Shown in pieces: positions 16,700 to 24,079 of a stretch of DNA of 64,000 nt (within the stretch, counting starts at the first letter, position 1; each line of letters begins with the position of its first letter). Origin of the DNA: Firm-13 sp037143795 (GTDB lineage: Bacteria > Bacillota > Clostridia > Saccharofermentanales > Saccharofermentanaceae); contig JBAWXZ010000004.1 of the NCBI GenBank assembly GCA_037143795.1, positions 148,417 through 212,416 on the forward strand, given 5' to 3'. The translations under genes and the position numbers were made by a program. The notes beneath the pieces are model-generated. The model was given only the letters and a program-made list of their open reading frames with translations. It was not told the DNA's origin and did not search any database.

Positions 16700-17305
16700 T
16701 TACGCTCTTTTTTCCATGATCTGATCAACAATTCCGTAGGCGACTGCTTCTTCGGCACTCATCCAGTTATCACGGTCAGTATCTATTGTTACCTTTTCGA
16801 TAGGCTGCCCTGTCTTTTCAGAGAGAATCCTGTTCAGGCGGTCCTTCGTTCTCTGAATGTGCTGCGCTGCAATCTGGATGTCTGTCGTCTGTCCCTGTGC
16901 CCCGCCTGAAGGCTGATGGATCATTACTTCAGCATTGGGAAGAATAAATCTTTTTCCCTTTGTTCCAGCCGCAAGGAGGAATGCACCCATAGATGCCGCC
17001 ATGCCCATGCAGATTGTCTGCACATCCGGCTTAATATGCTGCATCGTGTCAAAAATCATCAGTCCGTCCGATACCGATCCGCCCGGGCTGTTGATATAGA
17101 ACTGGATGTCTTTTTCCGGATCTTCAGCCTCAAGGAAAAGAAGCTGCGCTGTAATCAGGCTTGCCGTGACATAATTGACCTCTTCCGACAAAATGACAAT
17201 GCGCTCCTTTAAAAGGCGCGAATATATATCATAAGCCCGCTCACCACGATTGGTCGATTCAATTACGGTCGGCACGAGAGTTGAATTCGGATTCTTGTTG
17301 TCCAT
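16700..17305 (-). CDS. clpP: ATP-dependent Clp protease proteolytic subunit
   Basis: 201 residues, full length. The catalytic serine is S105 in GMAASMGAF, histidine H130 in EVMIHQPSGG, and the aspartate lies in the IDTDRDNWMSAEE segment (175-179). It forms the tetradecameric chamber that degrades proteins fed by ClpX or ClpC-type unfoldases, none of which is encoded nearby. It sits between grpE and dnaK, 30 and 26 bases from them, which is an unusual place and would tie it to the HrcA regulon. Confidence 0.96.
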   Translation of the reverse strand: MDNKNPNSTLVPTVIESTNRGERAYDIYSRLLKERIVILSEEVNYVTASLITAQLLFLEAEDPEKDIQFYINSPGGSVSDGLMIFDTMQHIKPDVQTICMGMAASMGAFLLAAGTKGKRFILPNAEVMIHQPSGGAQGQTTDIQIAAQHIQRTKDRLNRILSEKTGQPIEKVTIDTDRDNWMSAEEAVAYGIVDQIMEKRA

Positions 17306-17335
17306 AGTTTTTCTCCTTATATTTATATCGAATTG

Positions 17336-17980
17336 TTAATTTGCGACTTGTACAAGTGAATGTCTGATAACACGGTCACCCTTTTTATATCCTTTGAGAA
17401 AAACCTGTGCGATGCACTGTTCACCCAATGAATCATCTTCTATATGTGTAACGGCTGAATGAAGATTCGGGTCAAATGAAGAACCGATCCGGCAGGGAAT
17501 CTCTTCCACGCCCAGCTTGGCAAGAACTTCACCGGCCTGTTTACAAATCATCAGCATGCCTTCTGACAGTTTGTCTAAATTCCCGTCTTCTGTCTTTTCG
17601 GTAAAACTCAACGCACGCTCCACATTATCAACAACAAGAAGCCATTCTTTTGTGACATCAGCAACAGCATCCGTGTAGAGCCCTTCCCGTTCTTTCTGTG
17701 TACGGCGTCTGAAATTATCATATTCAGCCAAGATTCTCATGTATCTGTCTTTAACATCGGATAGTTCCTGGTCGACGGCACGTGCAGCTTCGTTAGCATT
17801 TTTTTCAGCCTGCGCGTCCGATTCATCCTTTGGCTGCTCTTCCACTTCCGGTAAGTTGCCGGCAGCTTTTGACGATGCGGTACCACTTGTATCTTTTCCC
17901 TGGCCTTCTGCAGCCTTGTGCGCAGTGCCGGACTTTTTGCCTTGGATATCCTCTGTATCTTCCTTTGCTGACCTTTTCAT
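17336..17980 (-). CDS. grpE: GrpE nucleotide exchange factor
   Basis: 214 residues. The first 80 are charged and disordered (KEDTEDIQGKKSGTAHKAAE). A coiled coil follows (DVKDRYMRILAEYDNFRRRT), then the beta-wing domain with EEIPCRIGSSFDPNLHSAV and GYKKGDRVIRHSLVQVAN, the conserved GrpE signature. It exchanges ADP for ATP on DnaK. The ATG directly follows the hrcA stop and uses GGAGG inside the hrcA end, so the two are coupled. Confidence 0.96.
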   Translation of the reverse strand: MKRSAKEDTEDIQGKKSGTAHKAAEGQGKDTSGTASSKAAGNLPEVEEQPKDESDAQAEKNANEAARAVDQELSDVKDRYMRILAEYDNFRRRTQKEREGLYTDAVADVTKEWLLVVDNVERALSFTEKTEDGNLDKLSEGMLMICKQAGEVLAKLGVEEIPCRIGSSFDPNLHSAVTHIEDDSLGEQCIAQVFLKGYKKGDRVIRHSLVQVAN

Positions 17981-19042
17981 TTATTCCATTCCTCCATTTA
18001 TATCTTTCAGTTTTCTCATTTGCTGATTTATCGTATTACGGACAAAACTGATCTGCGAAATGACTTTTGAATAATCCATACGTTTCGGACCGATCACTCC
18101 GATGTTGCCTGCAATCTTATCCCCAACATTATAGGTGGTTGTGATAAAACTGCAATCATGAAGTCCTTCAAGCTGAATCTCCTGCCCGATCCGGATCATG
18201 TAGGACGGGGTGATACTGTTATCGGTAACTTCGTTGAGATACCCGGCAATAATACCATCCTTCGACAGAGTGTCAAATAATCCCCGTGCGCTTTTGTTAT
18301 CATGGAATTCCGGAAAGGAAAGCATGTGGTTCGTACCGTCCATATATACTTCCAGATTGTCGGCCTGCTTAATCGAAGTATAGGCTTCGTAAAGAACCTG
18401 ATTCAAAAGCATTTCCGGTATATGCGCATCCTTAGCAGCAGTCGTTACCGTCACAAGAGTAATTTCTTCAAGTGATTTTCCGCAAAGTCCCGACTCTATC
18501 GCATTTGAAATCTCAAAAAGCTGGTCGGCACTCAAATAATCCGGAATACGGGCGATACGGTCCTTTACAACCCCGGCGGAAAGAACAACAACGACAAGAA
18601 CTTTGCCGGGCTCAATCATCAGCATTTTCAGCTGTGTCAGGTAACTTCTGCGAAGCCGCGGAGATAGGGCAAGCGACATATAGCCTGTCTGTGCTGCAAG
18701 GGCACTTGAAGCCTTGCGCAGCAGACCGGTCAGCTCTTCAAAGCTGTCCGTAATCCTTCTGGAAAATTCCAGTGATTCTTCCGGCGAAAGCGGTTCAACG
18801 CGCATGAGGGAATCTACATACTCCCTGTACCCCTTGTCCGAGGGAATCCGTCCGGCAGAAGTATGGGGCTGCTCCAGATATCCCATTGTCTCCAGATCCG
18901 CCATTTCATTGCGGACAGTAGCAGAACTGACATGGAAATCATGCTTACAGACAAGCGACTTGGATGCGACCGGTTCAGCCGATTCAATATAGTCATCTAC
19001 AATAGCTTGCAGAATCTGTTTCTTTCTAAAATCAAGCGGCAT
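17981..19042 (-). CDS. hrcA: Heat-inducible transcription repressor HrcA
   Basis: 353 residues from the ATG at 19042 with GGGGAGG eight bases upstream. The N-terminal winged helix reads LDFRKKQILQAIVDDYIESA and SSATVRNEMADLETMGYL, the family recognition helix. A GAF-like domain follows (TAQTGYMSLALSP near 120). It binds CIRCE and needs GroE to stay active, so heat frees the operon. A perfect CIRCE lies 55 bases upstream, so it controls itself and grpE-clpP-dnaK-dnaJ-prmA. Confidence 0.97.
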   Translation of the reverse strand: MPLDFRKKQILQAIVDDYIESAEPVASKSLVCKHDFHVSSATVRNEMADLETMGYLEQPHTSAGRIPSDKGYREYVDSLMRVEPLSPEESLEFSRRITDSFEELTGLLRKASSALAAQTGYMSLALSPRLRRSYLTQLKMLMIEPGKVLVVVVLSAGVVKDRIARIPDYLSADQLFEISNAIESGLCGKSLEEITLVTVTTAAKDAHIPEMLLNQVLYEAYTSIKQADNLEVYMDGTNHMLSFPEFHDNKSARGLFDTLSKDGIIAGYLNEVTDNSITPSYMIRIGQEIQLEGLHDCSFITTTYNVGDKIAGNIGVIGPKRMDYSKVISQISFVRNTINQQMRKLKDINGGME

Positions 19043-19096
19043 ACTACGCACCTCCCCGCCATAAAAAAATGAACTGAATCAGATTCACATTCACAG

Positions 19097-19123
19097 TTAG
19101 CACTCTAGTTGATCGAGTGCTAA
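19097..19123. promoter_or_regulatory. CIRCE operator of the hrcA operon
   Basis: TTAGCACTC (19097-19105), nine bases, GAGTGCTAA (19115-19123), a perfect match to the CIRCE consensus. It starts five bases after the -10, so HrcA binding would block initiation. Confidence 0.97.
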
Positions 19124-19127
19124 ATAA

Positions 19128-19156
19128 ACTTTATCATGATAGTCAAGGAATGTCAA
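19128..19156 (-). promoter_or_regulatory. Promoter of the hrcA operon
   Basis: TTGACA (19156-19151), 17 bases, TAAAGT (19133-19128), directly upstream of CIRCE on the minus strand. This is the vegetative sigma factor pattern usual for HrcA-controlled genes. Confidence 0.75.
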
Positions 19157-19311
19157 ACGTATAGCTGAAATATTTATTTCGTTTTTACAATTGGAAACAA
19201 ACAGGCTTTCCCATAAGACAGGAAACGAAACAGTCAAAGCAATATCAGAATTGACTATATTAATACCATATATAATTAATTAAGTATATTTCCTGCAGCG
19301 AATCACTATTT

Positions 19312-20550
19312 TCAATTGCCTACAAATTCTCGAAAAACCTCATTGGCAAAATCAATTCCTTTTTCGCTCAGAAAATAGCGGTCTTTTTCATGCACAATCA
19401 GGTCCTTGCTTAAAAGTCTCTGAATATTGCGGCCGAAGATCTCCTCCATACCCACACCATATCTCTTTGCAAACTCCTGCGATGATACGCCTGTCATCAT
19501 CCTGAAGCCAAGAAGCATGAATTCCTTCCTGCTTTCGTTCTCATCTATTTTTTCACACTCTGTCACAATCACTGACAACTCTGCCAGAGGACCGGTCATT
19601 GCCTGAATATACGCTGAAAGGTCCGACGTGTTGCCGGTCCTTTTTCCCTGCCTGTATCCAAAGGCTCCGCAGCCGAATCCATAATACGGTTCTGCGCGCC
19701 AATAGGTCATGTTGTGCCGGCTCTCGAAGCCGGGCTTTCCGCAGTTGCTGATTTCATAATGGATATAGCCCTCTTCCTTGAGGCGCGAGAGCATCATGTG
19801 ATACATACTGCGTTCAAGGTCAGGCGGCGGAAGAAGGTCTTCATGATCTTCGTATTTTTCAAAAAACGGTGTTCCCTCTTCAATGATGAGAGCATAAAAA
19901 GATACATGAGGAACCCGGTTCTCCAGAAGAATCGCCAGGGAATCCTCCACGTCCGCCAGGGACTGCCCGGCAAGGCCGGTCATGAGGTCACAGCTGATGT
20001 TAGTAAACCCTGCGGCCTGCGCCATATGAATGGCATCTACAGCCTGCCCGGATGTATGAATACGTCCGAGGGATGTGAGAATCGGCTGCGAAAAGCTCTG
20101 GACGCCAATGGATATACGGTTGATGCCGATTGCCCGGTATCCGAAAAAAGCTTCCCGGTTCACCGTCCCCGGATTTACCTCCAGTGTTATTTCAGCTGAT
20201 TCCTGTATGCCGAAATGATCGCGGAGTGCCTGCAGCACATCCTGCAGTTCTTCAGGCGAGAAAAGCGACGGTGTCCCGCCGCCCATATAAATCGTCGCCA
20301 GTCCGGGATTTGTGCCGGATGCCCCATCCTGCGCCTCACAGCCATGAGCCGTACACAACGATTCTGCAATTTCCTGTTCATTTGCGGTAAGTTCGATTTC
20401 CCGGCACAGCGCTTTGATATATGCTTCCTTTTTATCCAGGCAGCCGGCATAGGATACAAAATCACAGTAATGGCATTTTTTAACACAGAAAGGGAAATGA
20501 ATATATGCGGATCGTATTTTTGCATTCATTGCTATGCTGTCCACTTTCAT
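19312..20550 (-). CDS. hemW: Radical SAM heme chaperone HemW-like
   Basis: 412 residues from the ATG at 20550, which overlaps the previous stop as ATGA; another ATG seven codons later (MNAKIRSAYIHFPFC) is possible. The radical SAM cysteines are C-x3-C-x2-C in CVKKCHYCDF. The IYMGGGTPSLF glycine motif and ISIGVQSFSQPILTSLGR are typical of the HemW/coproporphyrinogen-dehydrogenase-like family, and a HemN C-terminal domain ends it. The family inserts heme into respiratory enzymes; that role here is inferred. It is last in a long operon. Confidence 0.9.
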   Translation of the reverse strand: MKVDSIAMNAKIRSAYIHFPFCVKKCHYCDFVSYAGCLDKKEAYIKALCREIELTANEQEIAESLCTAHGCEAQDGASGTNPGLATIYMGGGTPSLFSPEELQDVLQALRDHFGIQESAEITLEVNPGTVNREAFFGYRAIGINRISIGVQSFSQPILTSLGRIHTSGQAVDAIHMAQAAGFTNISCDLMTGLAGQSLADVEDSLAILLENRVPHVSFYALIIEEGTPFFEKYEDHEDLLPPPDLERSMYHMMLSRLKEEGYIHYEISNCGKPGFESRHNMTYWRAEPYYGFGCGAFGYRQGKRTGNTSDLSAYIQAMTGPLAELSVIVTECEKIDENESRKEFMLLGFRMMTGVSSQEFAKRYGVGMEEIFGRNIQRLLSKDLIVHEKDRYFLSEKGIDFANEVFREFVGN

Positions 20551-21224
20551 TCCCTGCTGCCTTCTATCGCGAATTCCAGGGCTGCAAATGTCAATTCCCG
20601 GGAAAACCGGATAAAGCTCGGGGAAATGTTTCTTTTGGGGTCCATGCAGCGGGAAATATTCTGGGCCCATTCCTGTTTGTACTGCCCGATTGCCGGATAA
20701 CCGACCCGGATCAGCCCGGCTGCTTTTTCCCGGAGAAGCACCTCGCAAAGCTTTTCCCAGGTTCCGCATACGCTGTCCTGAATATATTTCCTGTAGGCAG
20801 CCATATCCGCATCAGGATATGCTTCCAGAAGAGCCTGCTCGTCTGCCAAAAGCCATGCCTCAGTCTCTTCCACACAGATTCCGATCACATAGGGAAGCGA
20901 CGGTGCAAATTTCCTGCACATGGAATGCAGAAGTGACTGAACGGCATCAGGGGAAAGTTCGTCCGAATCCATTATCACAACAAGGATATACTCCGTGCCG
21001 GCAAATACATGGTCGTAAGCTCGAAGCTTCGCAGGAAGCAGATCCAGAAGCCCGGATGCATTCTTTACGGGACGCTGATACCAGTTGTCGGGACTCTCCC
21101 CCTTTCCGCGATGCGGACGAATAGAAATCGTATAAGAAGGGACCACCGCGGAAAGCATACGCTTCATCAGCGTTTCAACAACAATTCCGCCCGAACGGTC
21201 TTCCGTAAGTACTTCAAAATGCAT
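20547..21224 (-). CDS. DUF4276 family protein (TOPRIM-like), partner of the AAA ATPase
   Basis: 225 residues from the ATG at 21224 with GAGG six bases upstream. Family marks are FEVLTEDRSGG (E8 conserved acid), SIRPHRGKGESP, PAKLRAYDH, VVIMDSDELS (D86-x-D88) and VEETEAWLLADEQALLEAYP. An acid followed by D-x-D is the metal-binding pattern of TOPRIM folds, so a nuclease-like role is plausible but unproven. It follows an ABC-type ATPase by 25 bases, a pairing that recalls OLD-family and other ATPase/TOPRIM defence modules. Its end overlaps hemW. Confidence 0.75.
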   Translation of the reverse strand: MHFEVLTEDRSGGIVVETLMKRMLSAVVPSYTISIRPHRGKGESPDNWYQRPVKNASGLLDLLPAKLRAYDHVFAGTEYILVVIMDSDELSPDAVQSLLHSMCRKFAPSLPYVIGICVEETEAWLLADEQALLEAYPDADMAAYRKYIQDSVCGTWEKLCEVLLREKAAGLIRVGYPAIGQYKQEWAQNISRCMDPKRNISPSFIRFSRELTFAALEFAIEGSRE

Positions 21225-21249
21225 ATATACCTCATACCACCCGTTCTTT

Positions 21250-22458
21250 TTAATCAAAATGACCGGAATACCAGATCGCACCCATTCCGACGCCCTGCCT
21301 GTACAACTCTGCGACAATCGGATTGGCACCGGCACATTCTATATTGACAAGGTTACAGGAATTTTCTTCTTCCCTCTTGAAAATCCACACCTCATTCGGC
21401 GCCATTGATTCGAGTATATATGGATTATGCGTCGTAAAAATAATCTGCGAAAGCGGATGCCTTACCGAATAATGCCGGAATTCCGAGGCTATAAGGTCGA
21501 CAATATCGTGATAGAGTCCCATATCCGGAGTCTCGATGCAAATCAGCGGGCGCGGCATCGGATCCTCCATAAGAAGTAGGTAAAGGAAAAGTTTATCCGG
21601 GCTCTTGCGAAAGGATTCCGGAAGCTTGCCGCTGACTTTTTTGAGCCCGGGGACTATATCCGTTATTTTATCCATTATTGAGTTATACAGGGAAGGGTTT
21701 TCAACGCTGAGGTAGTCAAGTACGTTCTGGACATTTGAACCGTCACCGTTTAAGTGTTTGTGTCCACCGGGCGCAACAGGAGACTTTATCCCGTTTTTTT
21801 CAGTAGAAAAATTACAGAAAAACCAGTGGGATATCTCCTGGTATATTGCCGTCAGAACAGGGAAGGATACGATGGCACCATATGTATGAAGGGCAGCGAT
21901 TCTTTTATCCGATACACCTGCAGGAATCATTACCTCTCCTGAAAGCACTTTCCCGTTACCGTCTGAAAGATCGAGGCAGACTGTCTGGTTCCATAATCCG
22001 TCGTCCTGCCTTTTGCAGAGGATTATTTTTTCGGCAAAATAGTATGGACGTCCATGCAGATCGCTTTTAAGCTCAATATGATAGGAAATATAATTCCCGG
22101 ACAAAATATCTTTGTCCGGCTTACCATTTGCTGTCAGGAACAGGAAATCAAAAATCATCGGCTGATCAGGTGTGGTAAGGATCTTCTGGAAACCCTGCCT
22201 TCCGTGCTGCGTTGCAGCTATCGAACAGCCCATGGTCGTACAGTCCGACACAAAAGAAAGAGCATCAAAAAAAGTGCTCTTTCCGGATGAATTTTTGCCG
22301 ATCAGTGCAAGGAGATTGGAAAACGGAATGACGGGTGATATTCCTGCTGACACGGAAAGGACAGACTCGATATCAGCGGAAAAAAGATCTTCCAGGATAA
22401 TCCCGGCTTTGTCATCATTAAAAATGCAGAAATTCTGAATGCGGATTCCCAGCAGCAT
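21250..22458 (-). CDS. AAA family (ABC/SMC-like) ATPase with DUF4276 partner
   Basis: 402 residues. The start MLLGIRIQNFCIFND is the usual first strand of OLD/RloA-type ATPases. Walker A is GKNSSGKST (54-62). Walker B with its neighbours is PLICIETPDMGL (304-315), and the switch histidine lies in IIFTTHNPYILES (H344). The ABC signature area before Walker B reads SFRKSPDKLFLY, not the common S-D-G-T form, so it is diverged. No nuclease domain follows; the TOPRIM-like DUF4276 protein behind it may supply one. GGAGG precedes the ATG. Substrate unknown; defence or DNA end handling are guesses. Confidence 0.8.
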   Translation of the reverse strand: MLLGIRIQNFCIFNDDKAGIILEDLFSADIESVLSVSAGISPVIPFSNLLALIGKNSSGKSTFFDALSFVSDCTTMGCSIAATQHGRQGFQKILTTPDQPMIFDFLFLTANGKPDKDILSGNYISYHIELKSDLHGRPYYFAEKIILCKRQDDGLWNQTVCLDLSDGNGKVLSGEVMIPAGVSDKRIAALHTYGAIVSFPVLTAIYQEISHWFFCNFSTEKNGIKSPVAPGGHKHLNGDGSNVQNVLDYLSVENPSLYNSIMDKITDIVPGLKKVSGKLPESFRKSPDKLFLYLLLMEDPMPRPLICIETPDMGLYHDIVDLIASEFRHYSVRHPLSQIIFTTHNPYILESMAPNEVWIFKREEENSCNLVNIECAGANPIVAELYRQGVGMGAIWYSGHFD

Positions 22459-22487
22459 ACAAGTTCACCTCCGGTGAAAATCAAGCG

Positions 22488-22961
22488 CTATTTGAGCTCC
22501 TTCTTGTTCTTCTGAACCTTTACAAGAACTTCCGTTAATTGATTCTCAACTTCCGTCAGGCGTGCCCTTGCATAATCGGTTGAAGCAACACGCATCTGCC
22601 AGGCTGCCTGATTGGCCTGTTCAATTGTTACCTGAGCCATTTCCCGGGCGCGGAGCGTTATCTCATGCTCATTAATCATAATAGCCGATCTCTGTTCCGT
22701 CTCCCGCAGGATGCTTTCCGCTTTTTGTCTGGCGCTGGCAACTACCTGACGGTTTTGTTCAAGAAGCCATCTGGCCTGATGTATTTCTTCCGGAAGATTC
22801 TCTCTGATCTGTGTAACCCAATAGAGAACATCCTCCCTGTCAACGATGCAGTTATCGGAGAATGGTATACCCTTGGCCTGACGTACTGTCTGCGTCAACT
22901 GATCCAGCAGTTCAATCAGGTCCGTCTCGTTTGACTTGCCCTGTCGAATACTCTCATGCAT
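22488..22961 (-). CDS. Conserved coiled-coil protein, unknown function
   Basis: 157 residues from the ATG at 22961, which has GGAGG eight bases upstream. Residues 1-60 are helical (ETDLIELLDQLTQTVRQAKG, then NCIVDREDVLYWVTQIRENL). Residues 60-157 form one long charged helix rich in Q, A, E and R (EIHQARWLLEQNRQVVASAR), like subunits of rotary ATPase stalks or cell-division coiled coils. No signal peptide, membrane segment or catalytic motif. It follows coaD by 14 bases. I do not recognise a named family; a structural role is inferred. Confidence 0.7.
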   Translation of the reverse strand: MHESIRQGKSNETDLIELLDQLTQTVRQAKGIPFSDNCIVDREDVLYWVTQIRENLPEEIHQARWLLEQNRQVVASARQKAESILRETEQRSAIMINEHEITLRAREMAQVTIEQANQAAWQMRVASTDYARARLTEVENQLTEVLVKVQKNKKELK

Positions 22962-22975
22962 GCTCGGCTCCTCCA

Positions 22976-23470
22976 TCAATCCCGCTTATTCCTTTCCACA
23001 ATCCGTGTCTTCACATATTCGGAAATCACCGGGGAAACCATTCCTGAAATGTCTCCGCCGTAATAAGCAACTTCTTTAATAATCGAGGAACTTGTATAGG
23101 CAAGATCTGCCCTGCAAGGAAGAAGAATCGCCTCAAACCCGGGAAGCAGCAGGCGGTTTGCAGTCGCCATTTCAGCTTCATTCCGGAAATCCGATTCACT
23201 TCGCAATCCTCTGACCACCGCGCACGCACCTGTTTCACGAAACAGGTCGACCAAAAGGCTGTCATATGAAATAACCTCAACACCTGACATTTCCCGCAGA
23301 CACATATTCGCCATCTCAACTCTCTCACTAATCGTAAAGAGGGGACTTTTGCCCCGGTTCAGCATGACAGCAACAAGCAGACGGTCGCATAACATTGCTG
23401 CCCGTCTGGCAATATCGATGTGGCCCAATGAAAACGGGTCAAAGCTGCCGGGGAAAATTATGGTTCTCAT
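22976..23470 (-). CDS. coaD: Phosphopantetheine adenylyltransferase
   Basis: 164 residues, normal CoaD size. The nucleotidyltransferase motif is PGSFDPFSLGHIDIARRA, with the T/SxGH form. Substrate residues lie in NRGKSPLFTISERVEM and VVRGLRSESDFRNEAEMA. The C-terminal SSIIKEVAYYGGDISGMV is the conserved ISSS-type segment. It transfers AMP from ATP to phosphopantetheine in coenzyme A synthesis. The ATG overlaps the rsmD stop as ATGA, the common rsmD-coaD coupling. Confidence 0.97.
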   Translation of the reverse strand: MRTIIFPGSFDPFSLGHIDIARRAAMLCDRLLVAVMLNRGKSPLFTISERVEMANMCLREMSGVEVISYDSLLVDLFRETGACAVVRGLRSESDFRNEAEMATANRLLLPGFEAILLPCRADLAYTSSSIIKEVAYYGGDISGMVSPVISEYVKTRIVERNKRD

Positions 23471-24057
23471 GTATTTCGAATACCTCCGGAATAACATATA
23501 TCTGTAGTATAAAATGTTAGCATGGTCGAGCCATACTTACAACGCCTGTACAATGTCAAATTTATTACATTTTCTGACGGCAGATCCCCGGCTGCGTGTT
23601 CGACAATAAAGAGGCCGTCCGGCTTAAGCAAGTGATATGCGCATATTTCTGCGGCCGCCTTCCTGCAGAAAGCAATTGCCGACGCGTATGGGGGATCCAT
23701 AAAAATGATATCAAAGGTTTCGTTTTTTTCACCGAGTTCTTTAAGCGCCCTGAAAACATCCTTTTTTGAAAAGCTTATTTGCTGCGTCAGTTTTGTTTTT
23801 GCCAGATTGGCATAAATCGCAGCAGCACATGCACTGTTTTCGTCTACAAGAACTGCACTTTTCGCCCCCCGGCTGACAGCCTCAATACCCATCTGGCCGC
23901 TTCCGGCAAATAAATCGAGAAAACCGGCGTCCGGCAGGCGCATCTGGAGTATGGAGAACAGCGCCTCCTTGACCTTATCCGTAGTCGGACGGGTCTTTTC
24001 TCCTTTGGGGGCTAAAAGCGGAATCCCGCCGTATTTTCCTGCTATAACTCGTGGCAT
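23467..24057 (-). CDS. rsmD: 16S rRNA (guanine(966)-N2)-methyltransferase
   Basis: 196 residues from the ATG at 24057 (AAGGAG six bases upstream). It begins MPRVIAGKYGGIPLLAPKG and then RPTTDKVKEALFSIL, both typical of RsmD. SAM motif I is FLDLFAGSGQMGIEA and the amino-methyltransferase motif IV is DIIFMDPPYA. It methylates G966 of 16S rRNA. It lies between recG and coaD, as in many Bacillota. Confidence 0.95.
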   Translation of the reverse strand: MPRVIAGKYGGIPLLAPKGEKTRPTTDKVKEALFSILQMRLPDAGFLDLFAGSGQMGIEAVSRGAKSAVLVDENSACAAAIYANLAKTKLTQQISFSKKDVFRALKELGEKNETFDIIFMDPPYASAIAFCRKAAAEICAYHLLKPDGLFIVEHAAGDLPSENVINLTLYRRCKYGSTMLTFYTTDICYSGGIRNT

Positions 24058-24079
24058 TGTATGCTCCTTACTGTTAGTA

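Noticed and set aside
19157..19311. Terminator after hemW
   Set aside because: Only a five-pair TTTCC/GGAAA stem with scattered T is present; too weak to call.
20551..20769. 73-residue N-terminal extension of hemW
   Set aside because: It lies inside the DUF4276 gene in another frame and is not protein-like; the ATGA start at 20550 matches HemW size.
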